A stretch of 64,000 nt of DNA from Paraescarpia echinospica. Taxonomy: Eukaryota > Annelida > Polychaeta > Sabellida > Siboglinidae. Shown piece after piece: positions 34,604 to 45,247 of the stretch; position 1 is the first letter of the stretch, and each line of letters opens with the position of its first letter. The notes beneath the pieces were generated by a model. It made no database searches. It was not told the origin of the DNA and saw only the letters and a list, made by a program, of their open reading frames with translations. The position numbers and the translations under genes are program-made. The stretch lies in assembly GCA_020002185.1 (NCBI GenBank), contig CM034543.1, positions 1,789,033 through 1,853,032 on the forward strand, written 5' to 3'.

Positions 34604-34984
34604 TTGCTCGTTCTTGACCTCTCGGGTCATTCACAAGTGGCCTACACCTTTGTATACGAATGCGGTGTTAATCTGATAGTGTGGGGCTACAAATCATCTC
34701 AATATAGCCGACTTAACACCTACAGTGATCTAATATCATATCCTAGGTGTCGTCGACGTTCATACACGACGGACACACCTCCTAGTGACGTCGGCAACAT
34801 AATCGTCTTGTGTAGATATTGCGGAGACAACTCTTGGCACTTGAAACATGAGCTGAAGCGGAATGCGAGGTATTTTCCCATTGCAGTAAATCAGATTTTT
34901 CCATATATGCACCGGGGTTCGTATGATATTTGCTGCCACTGCAAAGCTTTGGCAATTCCGTTAATCGATCGATTGATTGGCTGA
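34604..34984 (+). other. Uncharacterised 126-codon ORF
   Basis: ATG to TGA, starting MLVLDLSGHSQVAYTFVYEC. It contains a CRYCGDNSWHLKHE motif and a CCHC near its end, which might be metal-binding, but spacing fits no zinc-finger class I know. The opposite strand is also open over most of the span. It could be a decayed transposon piece. Confidence 0.25.
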
Positions 34985-35324
34985 TTCCGCATTCTTGCGG
35001 TTCGTCCATGACCATTCTATATACTAATCCAAGGCTCTCGGTTCTACGGGAGATTGAAGATATAGTGCCGTGCCAAATTGCGTTTAATGATACCGAAACC
35101 ATGTTCGCAAAGCATTCACATTCTAAGCACACTCTATTGGCAGTATTATGGAAGTCAGTTTAATAAATAGCAACGCCGTTTTATGTTTTCGGCGCGTTCG
35201 TGCTGTTGCTATGTTCCAGACGAATGATTCAATTAGCTTCCTGCTAATAATTACCACCCCTGGATAAGTCTGGGCAAACGAACAAACAAACCTCGCTTTA
35301 ACGCGCATAATAAATACATTAGAA

Positions 35325-35690
35325 AACTCTTAGCAACAAAAAGAAAAGGTAAGTTCTTATAAAGCGCTGTATCTAGCCCTGAGGACAGCCCAAAGTGCTT
35401 TACACTTTACTCCCTGGCAGACCTGCTCAATAGTACACTATCTCGACCTCTTGGGAAATATTCAGTCACGCTGCTAATAATGTGCGAAGACTACTCGTAC
35501 ACAAATATCCAGCACTGTCTGTGCCAGGCGCCCATTCATACAGCTGATTGACTTAGAACAACGTTGTAGAATGAAAGAACTTGCCCAAGGTTCGAAACAG
35601 GATTCGAACCCGGGTTCACTCGATTGAGAGTCCGATGCTCTATCAACAGCGCCACGGCTCTCTTAGTACTGTTATAAAAAAATGTAGAGT
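35325..35690 (-). mobile_element. tRNA-derived SINE, family A, copy 3 (minus strand)
   Basis: On the reverse strand: GATAGAGCATCGGACTCTCA (A-box region and anticodon side), CCCGGGTTCGAATCCTG (perfect B box, about 35,608), then body, CTGCCAGGGAGTAAAGTGTA and GCGCT...ATAAGAACTTACC. The tail after AAGAACTTACC is again pyrimidine-rich on the element strand. Confidence 0.85.
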
Positions 35691-36194
35691 GTATGTCAGT
35701 GATAGACCTCGTGAACAGATGTTGGAGCGTGTCAGCTTCCGTATCCGGTTACATCTGCTATACGCCTACCGTACAGGAGTGCCATGAATTGATTGCATAT
35801 TATTCGAGATTCAGCATGTTTTCGGACACACCGTTCGATTATCAATGCAAATGATTGATCGGTGCCGGTCACACGTCAGACCATTCTTTGCTCTTCCGCG
35901 TCCAGTTTCTCTGGTGAAACGAATTGGCTGACCTCTTGTTGTTGCTACTGCGAATATATCATCTATCATCCGTCACCGCTACACGTATCTTCCGCCTCTA
36001 CAACAGCGTCATAAAATTCAGTAAGCGACAAACATCATTTGTAGTAGTCAGCGGCCATAATATATAAGTCTTTGCTCTGGCGCAGCAGCGGAACATAGTT
36101 CGTGCGAATACATACTACGGAGCAACGTAGACGCCTTAAAGGCGCATCGAACAAGGTAGGAAGGTTTATAATATGATAATAAAGTTTAAAGCGA

Positions 36195-36405
36195 CATAGT
36201 CTGTTCGTCTACCCGGAATTAATGGTAGTAGTAATTTCTAACTGGAATTCTGCTGTGTTGACTGTGGAAAAGTGAGCATCGTTGAACATCAAAGGATACT
36301 GCAGGTAACTCGGCCCGACTCGACCAAAAAGTTAGTATAGTCTTAAGAATATTATACTAAGTAATACATGAACAAATTGGAACAGACTACGACCTTTTAA
36401 GAAAC
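36195..36405 (+). repeat. Dispersed repeat D, copy 1
   Basis: Shares CTGTTCGTCTACCCGGAATT, GCTGTGTTGACTGTGG, GAGCATCGTTGAACAT and GTTAGTATAGTCTTAAGA with 38,205-38,530. Here the CCGACTCG-type block is followed after six bases by GTTAGTATAG, without the extra 130 bases present in copy 2. Confidence 0.7.
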
Positions 36406-36406
36406 T

Positions 36407-36493
36407 TGTATACACACGCATGCACAGGTATAAGCACGTCAACGAACACGCACACACATACTCACAGACACACGCACACACACGCACACACAC

Positions 36494-36525
<32 letters not shown>

Positions 36526-36526
36526 T
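36407..36526. repeat. Imperfect (CA)n microsatellite
   Basis: ACACACGCA runs with GCACG and CATAC interruptions ending in a pure (CA)n. Confidence 0.9.
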
Positions 36527-37139
36527 GGTGGTAGCAGGGAATTAGTTCCACAGATTTTGTGCTACAACCGAGAAAGCCATAGTTTGATATGTTGTTTGCA
36601 AAGTGTCGTGCCGGGTAACGTTACATCTGATTGCGATCAGTTTTGATATATGTAGGAGTCTCCCTTCCTACAGCAATTATTTGTTTATTTCCATAATGTA
36701 TAGTTTATTAATTGCATATTTCGTAAATTAGTATTGTATATTTTACATATCAATTTCAAAATATGTATATTTTACATTTCAAAATATGTACGTACACCTT
36801 GTGTCAGTTTGCAACCCTGTGATTTTCCCCAGCAGGTGATGGTTTTTTCCGTGATTTGTTAAGTTATAACTGTTCTTACATGTTGACGGTATATAGTGTG
36901 TAACATGTAAGCATGTATTTTGTGAAATAACGTCAACAAACATACAAGTAACGTATAATGGGTGTCTTTTAGCCCTGTTTTACGTCTTTTTATCTGTACT
37001 GACGTTTCATTTTGCATGTGCATCAGACGTGTCTTGAAACCGTCAAAAGCATGTTTTATTATGAGCCACACATGCTAGCTACATCTGGGACACGAGAGAT
37101 TCCGTGTTCGTTTCCTCTTGCTGCCGTTTCGAACCGTGG

Positions 37140-37480
37140 TCATGTTTGTTTGCTCCATTTTACTCCAGTTCCTTACCTATCCTCTTCCCTCACACTGGAG
37201 CATAAGGCGTCAACGAATTTCCTACAGCCAGTGCGGTCTTGGGCGAGCCAGCTCAGTTCATGCTAGTTCTTCATTTCTTCTTCTGTGGTTCTTCTCCAGG
37301 TGCCCAGTGGTCTGCCTCTTTTCCGTTGTCCAAGTGGTGTCCATTTTAGTCTGTTTTGTCCATGTGAAGAATATCTCCACCTCCTTTGTTTCACAACGGT
37401 ATTGATGTTGGTGCGTTCCGAGATGCTCTTGTTTGTCACATGCTGCTCCCAACTTCTTTCTCAGGATTCGACTAAGGACC
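37140..37480 (-). pseudogene. LINE reverse-transcriptase C-terminal tail
   Basis: On the reverse strand the segment reads as a decayed LINE ORF end with the recognisable KRKRGRPLGTWRRTTEEEMK-type block, then WLAQDRTGCRKFVDALCSSV. This is the basic tail common to several LINE clades (K-RGRP--TWRR---E followed by A-DR--WR--V-ALC). The frame is broken near 37,260. A relative of this tail lies at 38,890-39,130. Confidence 0.7.
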
Positions 37481-38204
37481 ATTCATTCAAAACCTCTGAG
37501 TCGGCTCTCGACCTTCTTATTGGTTCTCCATGTTTCTGACGCAAGTAGTAGTAGAAAGTATACTGTTGTTCCAGTTCTCTCAGCAGTATGATTGGGCACC
37601 TAGTTGGTATTTTGTACGAATAATCTTCACGTAGTAGTTGCAGCGTGGCTGAATGCTTCCCATAGAAGTCGAGCTTGTGTTCGATTGTATACGTCAACCG
37701 GGGATTGATGTGTATAGGTCGATTGAATACTTCAGCCTAAATTGAAGTGTAAAGGGCACTGGGCCTCTATCTATAAAAACTGTCTTTACCGAAGATATCA
37801 CAATGAGCGTTTGTTCGTGCCAAGCCAGGCGTGACGTAGCTGCTATGATCCGTGACCAATCGCATAACGGAGTATAATATGACATGCTATGTCGTAAAGA
37901 ACAAACTAGCACACACAGTGACACGAACTTACGGTATATCAAACCGTATCAGATGTATTAGTGGAAGCGAGACAACGGAGGAAAGGAAACAATATTGTGT
38001 TACTACAGCGTCAACAGTTGACAGGAAAACAGAGACATCGCCGCAAGATGACGCTATTCGAGCAGCAATCCTTCAGTTGATGGAAAAGACATAATGCAAG
38101 CCATCATTGAAACCGTCGGCAAGGCGATTGCAAAGAAACGTATACAGAACAATGATGGCTATATGAGCGCCACGAAGACGCACGCACAGATACTTATTAA
38201 GGGA

Positions 38205-38530
38205 CGTTCTCTGTTCGTCTACCGGGAATTAGCGAGCGTAATATTTCTAACTGCTGTGTTGACCGTGGGAATATGAGCACCGTTGAACATAAAAGGGCGT
38301 TAACTCAGTCCGACTCGGCCGAAGTGCCAATAAATCTTGTTTAATATCTGAATGTTTTGTTTACTATTTGAATATGCACCCGTGGCCGTGCCTTCAAATT
38401 TAGACCGTTGTTACGGACTTCCTAAAATAATTTGGCGGGGAGTATACCTTCAACATAGTTAGTATAGTCTTAAGAGGAATACATTACTTAATACATGAAA
38501 AACTAGGAACAGACTACGTCCTTTCAACAA
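38205..38530 (+). repeat. Dispersed repeat D, copy 2, interrupted by repeat C
   Basis: Begins CTCTGTTCGTCTACCGGGAA and resumes after the insert with GTTAGTATAGTCTTAAGAGG to GGAACAGACTACG. Between the two halves lies a copy of repeat C plus about 20 bases. Confidence 0.7.
38345..38456 (+). repeat. Dispersed repeat C, copy 4, inside repeat D
   Basis: Starts ATGTTTTGTTTACTATTTG and ends AATAATTTGGCGGGGAGTAT ACCTTCAACAT. Copy 1 of repeat D lacks this insert, so it acts as an empty site. Confidence 0.65.
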
Positions 38531-38816
38531 TTACGTTGAACTCCGAAGCATACGGTAATGGTGTCCATTGTTTTCTTTCCGTATGACTTACAAAAACGGC
38601 CACCATGACCATAGCCCTGTGTATCGGCGTTCAATGGTCTCTCGGCGTACAACGTTAGTTGGTCTCTTTGATACAAACTTAGTGTCATTTGTTGTGCCTG
38701 TTTTGTGGATCATACAGGGTATCCGGGACAATCAGCCGAGTATGTGGAGACATATGCATAAAGCACGTTTACAATGCTTGCCTTGCAACACCTTTTTAAT
38801 TAGCATAACCTTTCCT

Positions 38817-38888
38817 TACTCACTCACTCACTCACTCACTCACTCACTCACTCACCCACCCACCCACCCACCCACTCACTCACTCACT
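38817..38888. repeat. (CACT)n and (CACC)n tetranucleotide repeat
   Basis: CACT units change to CACC for five units, then return to CACT. Confidence 0.95.
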
Positions 38889-38889
38889 T

Positions 38890-39130
38890 ATGCCCATCAT
38901 AACATAGGTCGTCTACAATAGTTCTTCAGAGTCCTTTGTCCCAGCCACTTCTCTCCAGCTGTTTCCAGGTGTAGCCCATCTGCTTTGTGTCTGCTTGGAG
39001 GTCTCTTCGCCAAGTGTTCTTCGGCCGGCTTCTTTTTCTCTTGCCTTGGGGATTCCATGTCTGGTGATGCCTCAAGTGGGGGTGCAACTGGACATTTCTG
39101 AAGAGCCTCAGCCACCCTCTCAACGTTCAC
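38890..39130 (-). pseudogene. LINE reverse-transcriptase C-terminal tail, second fragment
   Basis: The reverse strand encodes NPQGKRKRSRPKNTWRRDLQ, then MGYTWKQLERSGWDKGL, the same basic tail block as at 37.2 kb but from a distinct copy. It is adjacent to the (CACT)n array, which could mark the 3' end of the element. Confidence 0.75.
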
Positions 39131-39422
39131 CACGTACCGACGCCAGTGATTGTTGTTATAAAATGAAGTTGCAGTCTTACTTAAATATGCGCAAGGATAA
39201 AACAGACGCGTCTTTTAAGGTTTCTTTAAAGATTCAAGAGATGATCGTGTTGTGGTGTGAGTCGATAGAGCATTCCACACAGTAGCAATGACGTGAACAA
39301 AATACACAGTCCCTGGCTCTGGTTCGTGACCTCTCGACCACCAAACTGTTACTTTCAGTCCAACGAAAATGTCTGGCCCGTTTCTAGATGGACACGTATG
39401 TATGCTGTCTAGAGGCCAGTGT

Positions 39423-39575
39423 TCAACTCCTTAAATACGTAAGCTCAGCGACATTATATGTAACGCGAAGTTGAGCAGGCTGCCAATGCAGATGGCGGAG
39501 TCGCGGTAAAACACTGGAACTACGAGTTTGATGAGTTATAAGACGCACGGCAGCATTCTGAAGTCGAGGTTCCAT
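39423..39575 (-). pseudogene. CR1/L2-type LINE RT C-terminal fragment
   Basis: The reverse strand gives RLQNAAVRLITHQTRSSSVL, then LRHLHWQPAQLRVTYNVAEL, the conserved LQNAAARL ... LHWLPV-RI-FK block at the end of many LINE polymerases. It is cut on the upstream side by a short (TA)n at about 39,574-39,595. Confidence 0.75.
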
Positions 39576-39719
39576 ATATATATATATATATATATGGAAT
39601 TGAGCGAAGATTCGGTGACATCTGCGTAGTTCTTGGCCACGACGTTCAAATATGTCGAACTGCTGTCGCGGTAATGCGATGAACTGCTCCTGTAGTGACG
39701 TGACTGAAGACAAGACAGC

Positions 39720-41054
39720 TGCTATGATCCGTGATAGGGTAGTTTAGAGGGGTCTAACTTCCACTGATGGCTGAAGAAAATGTTTTTGCTCCCGCGCCTC
39801 CGTAACTTAAGCTTCCCGATCTCCGCTGTCACGGCTCCACTAGTGACATTGGAAGACGGGGGGATGGGGGTGCTGTTGAAAAAATGTTTCGCCACCGCGT
39901 AGGCGTAACTTCAGATTATTGTAACCTGACCGGGGCCATATTTTCAAGGGTCTAGGGGCCCATTCAAAATGGTCTACGGGCCCACCAAATTCAAAAGGTC
40001 TAGGGGACACGTGCCCCCCAGCCCTAATGTTTAGATTATGAAACCTGTTCAACACTTTATCCATAAGCAAAAGCAAGCCATACAGCACATTCCTACAAAC
40101 AACGTATGTCGTAGCTGGGAAGCCTGCACAAAATATATCAATATTTATAAAATACTACCCAACGTTTGATCAGACTAAACTTCGGGCATGCGAAAGGTGA
40201 AAATGCAATAAAGCTGATCACCCCTTGTAGTAGGAGGCCTCAAATCCACACTTGCCCCAGAATTCCTTAACCCGCCACTGTATAGAGCCTACTAGAGGTG
40301 TGATCCGACAATGCCACGGGCGATACCCTGGGTCCGGGGGTAATAATGCAATGCAATGCATTGGTGTAAACCAGAACTTCTCGACTTTTTTGATTTCACA
40401 TCTGTGAGTTTTTTCGATCCTCGCGGCTCACCCAACCAAATATTACCATATCAATGTACATTCTATATATCACCCATTACGCATTGGGAGGAAGAGTTCT
40501 TATATGAATATTGTAACCAATTTAATGCATTTGTTTCCCTGTTGAGAATGTAACTTCTCAAAGGTAAGTTACATAAAATGAGAGGAGCAGTACGCCAGTG
40601 GCACGATTACATAGGTGTGTTTTAAATGTACCCACAAAGAGCACCCTGATGCACATGAACTGGGAGCCATCGTTTGAGAGGAGTTCGCTCATGTGGCAGT
40701 TTAATTAGAGTTGCGTCTTTATACTCCTTGACTGACGCATCAGTAGATGAAGGGACAGAATCACGAATCCAGTCATACTGTTCTGTGTTGGTCAACTAGA
40801 AGTAAAGGTAAAACCCGTCGAGAGGCACGCCCTGATATTCTCCCTACCACATTAAGCTGGCAGTCCAGGATGTGTGTTACCTATTCGTTTGAACATGTTC
40901 AGTGAGCCATGCGCTCTTTCCTCTCTTCGCAGCTGAAGTTTTGTCTTGAAAACGATCTCAATTGTTTTATTAATGTGTTCATATGCCAGCCATATATGCA
41001 AGCTTTCCGTCCTGTAATCCTCATGCGACAAACGTACATGTTGCGGTTCGTTGT
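39720..41054. other. No gene recognised; possible decayed repeats
   Basis: A GC-rich patch (about 39,850-40,020) with repeated GGTCTAGGGG/GGTCTACGGG phrases looks like a mobile-element end. The minus-strand frame 40,852-41,106 ends inside the LTR at 41,055 and has no motif. The rest is unremarkable. Confidence 0.3.
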
Positions 41055-41226
41055 TGTTATGTTCTAGTATAACTATAGATGTAATTATCAAGTGACAGTG
41101 GTGCACATGTTTATTTCGTATCAGCGCGACACACAGACAGACAGACAGCGACAGTCCATGTCACACAAATGCGTTGTGTATAAGCTGTGTATAGTATTTG
41201 CACAAGTGTCTGCCACATACATTACA
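41055..41226 (-). repeat. Element 3, 3' LTR
   Basis: On the element strand it begins TGTAATGTATGTGGCAGACA and ends ATAACA. Preceded on that strand by the purine-rich GGTGTGGAGGAC. Confidence 0.93.
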
Positions 41227-41339
41227 GTCCTCCACACCAGTTATTTTGCTAACGTCCAAGGTTACAACAAGAACTGTGAAACAGACAAAGGATACGCTGT
41301 CGTACCAGGGATTATTATGCCCAGGGCTACAAGACAGTT

Positions 41340-44018
41340 CTAGAGAGATAATCGGTCTGGAGCTTTCCGGATTCTCTCCGATCTGTGAACAGCCGATTGC
41401 GTTACTGGCGAGTGGACGCCGCTGCCATCAGGTACAGGAGCTACGGCTTCCGCCGTTTCGTCTACACGCTCAATGTCCCGTTCGGTTGATTGTTGGATCG
41501 CGGCCGGAGCAGCGATGTCTGCGGGTACCGTATCGTCCGCCGCGTCCGCATGTCGCAGACGCACGTGATTTCGATGACGCCTCAAGTGGCGACCGTCGGG
41601 TGCCTTCGATATCAGCACGTCGTTGTGTAGCTCTTTCAGAACTGCAGGAATCCACTTGGGCGAATGATCAGCGTGGTTCTTTACGTAAACCGCATCGCCT
41701 GGACTGAAGCATCGCTCGTTCGATTTCTGGTTGTAATAATCAGTCATCTTCTCCTGCGATTGGTGCACTTTTCTGCCGACGCTCGGTTGCACCGCGTCTA
41801 GAAGCGTTCGCAGCTGCCGCCCCTTCAGCAGTTTACTCGGGGAGCTTCCGGTAGTGCTGTGAGGGGTCACTCGGTAGGTCAGCAAGTAACGAGCCAACCT
41901 TGTCTCCATCGGACCGTCCTTCATTTTCATCAATCCTCGTTTCACGAGCTGTACTGCCCGTTCAGCGAGCCCGTTCGAGGATGGGTGATAGGCTGGCGAG
42001 GTGATGTGCTGAATGCAGTTCTTTTTCATAAACTGCCTGAACTCAGCACTAGTGAAGCACGTGCCATTGTCAGTAACGATAGTTTCTGGCAGTCCATGTT
42101 CTGCGAATAACATCCGCAATTGTTCGATTGTCACTTCCGATGTCGATGAGCGTACGACCATCGCAGAGATCCATTTCGAGTAGGCGTCTACTGCCACGAG
42201 GATCATCCTGTTCTCGATGGGGCCAGCGTAGTCTAGATGCACACGTGACCACGGTTCCTGTGGGAACAACCATGGTCGAAGTGGCGCTCTGATCGGTTGA
42301 CGCATGTTTTCCTCGCACTGACCACATTGCTGCGCGATACGTTCAATCTGAAGATCGATACCTGGCCACCAGATGTATGACCGCGCTAACGCCTTCATCT
42401 TCACCACGCCGCTGTGGCTGCTGTGCAAGAGTTGGAGCATCGTGGCTTGCCCAGGCTCTGGCACAATTATTCGGGTGCCCCGCATCACGCATCCATCGTG
42501 CGTGCTCAGTTCATCGCGCACTCTGTGGTATTGCTGTGTTGTTAGGTCGCCCTCAGGCCAGCCTGTTAACACGTAGCGTTGAACTCGCGACAATACAGGG
42601 TCACGTCGTGTCCAGTTTCGAATGTGCGTTGACGTCACCGGCGAGTCGTCCAGCTGCTCTATGAGCTGTATGTACTCCGCAGGAGCAAGCGTCTCAGCGT
42701 TCTGCGTAGGTAGGGGTAGTCGCGATAGAGCATCGCAATTCTCGTGCGCATCGCCACTCCGATGACGAATGACGTAGTCGTAACCTGCCAATGTCAGGGC
42801 CCAACGCTGAAGTCGACCCGACGCTTGCGGAGGTATCGGTCGTTGCTCGTTGAACAGCCCCACCAGAGGTCGGTGATCGGTGATGAGAACGAAGGTCATA
42901 CCGTATAGGTATTGGTGGAACTTTGTCACCCCGAACACCAAACTGAGACCTTCCTTGTCGAGTTGCGAGTAGTTGGTTTCCGCAGGCGACAAGCTCCTAG
43001 ATGCGAACGCGATCGGTCGCTCCGAACCGTCCGTCATCTGATGCGACAGGACTGCGCCCACCCCGTACGGCGACGCATCACATGCGAGCAGAAGAGGTTT
43101 GTCGGGGTCGAAGTGCACCAGTAGGGACTCCGACTGCAGCAGGTCCTTCCCCGCTTGAAACGCTCTGACTTGCTCCTTCTCCCATCGCCATTTCGTCTCT
43201 TTTCTGAGTAGAATGTGCAGAGGTGCTAGCGTTGTCGACAAGTTGCGCAGGAATCGTCCATAGTAGTTGAGCAGGCCAAGCCACGAACGTAGTTCTTTCA
43301 CGTTCGTTGGGCTAGGCGCATCTTGAATCGCCGTGACCTTTTCGTCTGTGGGATGCAGGCCATTTCGATCGATCTTGTGGCCCAGGTATACGACTGTCTC
43401 GTTGAAGAACTCGCACTTTTTATTGTTTAGCTTCAACCCTGCTTGGTCCAGCCGGTTCAAGACCAGCCGGAGATTCGCCACGTGTTCATCTCGAGTTTTC
43501 CCCGTGACGAGGATGTCGTCCAGGAAGATGCATACCCGTGGTATGCCAGCAAGCACACACTCGAAAGCTCTCTGGAATATCGATGGCGCCACCGATATGC
43601 CGTACGGTAAGCGAGTGTATCTAAAGAGTCCCTTGTGCGTGTTGATCGTAACGTAGTCACGTGACCCTTCGTCGAGCTGAAGTTGAAGATACGCATGGCT
43701 CAAGTCCAACTTTGTGAACGTCTCTCCTCCTGCCAGACTGGCGTAGAGATCGTTAACCCGTGGTAGCGGATATTTGTCTTCTACCACACTTTTGTTGATC
43801 GTGACCTTGTAATCACCGCAGATCCTTATCTGCCCGTTGGACTTGGGGACCGGAACGATCGGTGCCGCCGATTCTGAGAACTGGACTGGCTCGATGATGT
43901 CATCCTGTTGCAGTCGGTCTATTTCATGTTCGACTCTCTCCTTCAGGGCATAAGGAATGGGTCTGGCCTTGAAGAAACGTGGAATCGCATCGCTTTTCAC
44001 GTTGATCTTCACCTGCAT
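41340..44018 (-). CDS. Element 3 pol: reverse transcriptase, RNase H, integrase (892 aa)
   Basis: ATG at 44,018 to stop at 41,340. RT: RPIPYALKERVEHEI, KSNGQIRICGDYKVTIN, KLDLSHAYLQLQLD, YGISVAPSIFQR, catalytic FLDDILVTG (about residues 165-175). RNase H: LACDASPYGVGAVLSHQM, FASRSLSPAETNYSQLDKEG, ITDHRPLVGLF, NCDALSRLPLP. Integrase: zinc domain HSSHSGVVKMKALAR with CGQCEENM, DDE core (HLDYAGP, VTDNGTCFTSAEF, NGLAERAVQLVK), then SPSKLLKGRQLRTLL. The C-terminal tail ends RSERIRKAPDRLSL. All catalytic residues are visible. The ATG directly follows the in-frame TAA that ends the protease frame, so the true product is probably a larger gag-pol protein. Confidence 0.93.
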   Translation of the reverse strand: MQVKINVKSDAIPRFFKARPIPYALKERVEHEIDRLQQDDIIEPVQFSESAAPIVPVPKSNGQIRICGDYKVTINKSVVEDKYPLPRVNDLYASLAGGETFTKLDLSHAYLQLQLDEGSRDYVTINTHKGLFRYTRLPYGISVAPSIFQRAFECVLAGIPRVCIFLDDILVTGKTRDEHVANLRLVLNRLDQAGLKLNNKKCEFFNETVVYLGHKIDRNGLHPTDEKVTAIQDAPSPTNVKELRSWLGLLNYYGRFLRNLSTTLAPLHILLRKETKWRWEKEQVRAFQAGKDLLQSESLLVHFDPDKPLLLACDASPYGVGAVLSHQMTDGSERPIAFASRSLSPAETNYSQLDKEGLSLVFGVTKFHQYLYGMTFVLITDHRPLVGLFNEQRPIPPQASGRLQRWALTLAGYDYVIRHRSGDAHENCDALSRLPLPTQNAETLAPAEYIQLIEQLDDSPVTSTHIRNWTRRDPVLSRVQRYVLTGWPEGDLTTQQYHRVRDELSTHDGCVMRGTRIIVPEPGQATMLQLLHSSHSGVVKMKALARSYIWWPGIDLQIERIAQQCGQCEENMRQPIRAPLRPWLFPQEPWSRVHLDYAGPIENRMILVAVDAYSKWISAMVVRSSTSEVTIEQLRMLFAEHGLPETIVTDNGTCFTSAEFRQFMKKNCIQHITSPAYHPSSNGLAERAVQLVKRGLMKMKDGPMETRLARYLLTYRVTPHSTTGSSPSKLLKGRQLRTLLDAVQPSVGRKVHQSQEKMTDYYNQKSNERCFSPGDAVYVKNHADHSPKWIPAVLKELHNDVLISKAPDGRHLRRHRNHVRLRHADAADDTVPADIAAPAAIQQSTERDIERVDETAEAVAPVPDGSGVHSPVTQSAVHRSERIRKAPDRLSL

Positions 44019-44660
44019 TTATTTCAGCTTGCCCAGCCCCTCAGCGAACACGTCTGGCACTTCCGCCATCAGTCCGGCATGCACCGGGTCAAGGTCGCGA
44101 ACGAGCATGATCTCGCCCCAGTCCAGCTTCAACTGCGACAGTAGATTTCTGCCCAAGAGATTCTGCCGAGCGACAGACACCACCACAATTGGCACATGTG
44201 CCGACTGCTGTTTGTATTCGGTGACGACCTCTATTTGTCCCAGCACCGGAATAGACTGACCCGTATAAGTGGTCAAGTTGATGTCCACTGTTTGTAGCTT
44301 TGGGGATGGCGACCGCAACCCGTGATATGTCGCCTTATTGATTATGGAGACTCCTGCCCCCGTGTCAACCAACATTCTCACTGCTTTACCGTCCATGTGC
44401 ACTCCTATCTCAATAGGCTGCTGTGACGTGTGATCTCCCTTGACGTTGTACAGACAGTACTCAGCTCTGTCCTGAGTGGTGTTCACGAGATGAGTTTCGC
44501 CGCGTTTCTTGCGACATGCCGCCATGATGTGACCTCTCTTTTGACAGAAATTACAAGTTGCATCTTTAAACTTGCACTCTTGATGCGTGTGGTTGCCGTT
44601 GCAACGGTAGCACAATTTCTGAGTTGTCTTGTCGGAACTGGCCTTTTCTCTCTGTTTTTC
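44019..44660 (-). CDS. Element 3 nucleocapsid and protease
   Basis: Two CCHC knuckles, CYRCNGNHTHQEC and CNFCQKRGHIMAAC, then protease with VDTGAGVSII and the LLGRNLLSQL block. The frame ends LGKLK followed by TAA (44,019-44,021) and pol starts at the next codon in the same frame, with no spacer. Relative to capsid the frame is shifted by -1 near 44,640. Having the zinc knuckles in the downstream frame is unusual for gypsy elements and suggests a mutation in capsid-nucleocapsid rather than a programmed shift. Confidence 0.88.
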   Translation of the reverse strand, partial: EKQREKASSDKTTQKLCYRCNGNHTHQECKFKDATCNFCQKRGHIMAACRKKRGETHLVNTTQDRAEYCLYNVKGDHTSQQPIEIGVHMDGKAVRMLVDTGAGVSIINKATYHGLRSPSPKLQTVDINLTTYTGQSIPVLGQIEVVTEYKQQSAHVPIVVVSVARQNLLGRNLLSQLKLDWGEIMLVRDLDPVHAGLMAEVPDVFAEGLGKLK

Positions 44661-45234
44661 CGGTTTGACACTACGCTCACTGTACTTTTAGTGCAGTCGA
44701 AGCTGTTTCGGGGGGCTATCTGTTTAGCCTCGGTCTCCGCCACTTCGTCCGCCAGCGCCATCTGCATTGCCTGCTCGAACGATCTATCTTCGCTGAGTAG
44801 TTTGCGCTGAGTGCTGCCGCTTTTGATGCCGCACACGAGCTGGTCTCGCAATGCCTCGGCCAGAAATTCCCCGAAGTTGCAAGTGGATGCGAGCCTCCGG
44901 AGTTCTGCCGCAAATGTGGCGACCCCCTCGCCCTCTTTCTGGTTGCGTTGGTGGAATTTGAATCTTTCCGCCACTGTAAGCCGACGTGGCTTCAGATGGC
45001 TTTTTAGTTTCTCAGTTATTTGCTCAAACGACAACTCTGCCGGTCTTTGAGGACTGACGAGACTTTTAAGAAGAAGATACGTTTCTTCCTGTCGGCGGCC
45101 TGTCTCACAGATTCGTCCACGCCGCTGCCCACTGCACCAACATTGTTTGCAACGAAGTACAGTTCTAGCCGCTCCAAATACGCTTCCAAGTCACTACTGC
45201 CGTCGTATGGCTCTATTTGACCAATGTATCCCAT
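44640..45234 (-). pseudogene. Element 3 gag, matrix/capsid part, frameshifted
   Basis: Likely start is the ATG at about 45,234 (MGYIGQIEPYDGSSDLEAYL), followed by ERLELYFVANNV, typical of gypsy gag in this lineage. The frame changes near 45,035, with a small deletion implied, to the LSFEQITEKLKSHLKPRRLT block, then VAERFKFHQRNQKEGE and LRRLASTCNFGE. It then shifts into the nucleocapsid frame near 44,640. Confidence 0.82.
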
Positions 45235-45235
45235 C

Positions 45236-45247
45236 CTCGTCGCCAAT
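45236..45247 (-). other. Element 3 primer-binding site
   Basis: On the element strand the LTR is followed by AT and TGGCGACGAGG, the expected place and form of a tRNA primer site; the tRNA was not identified. Confidence 0.6.
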
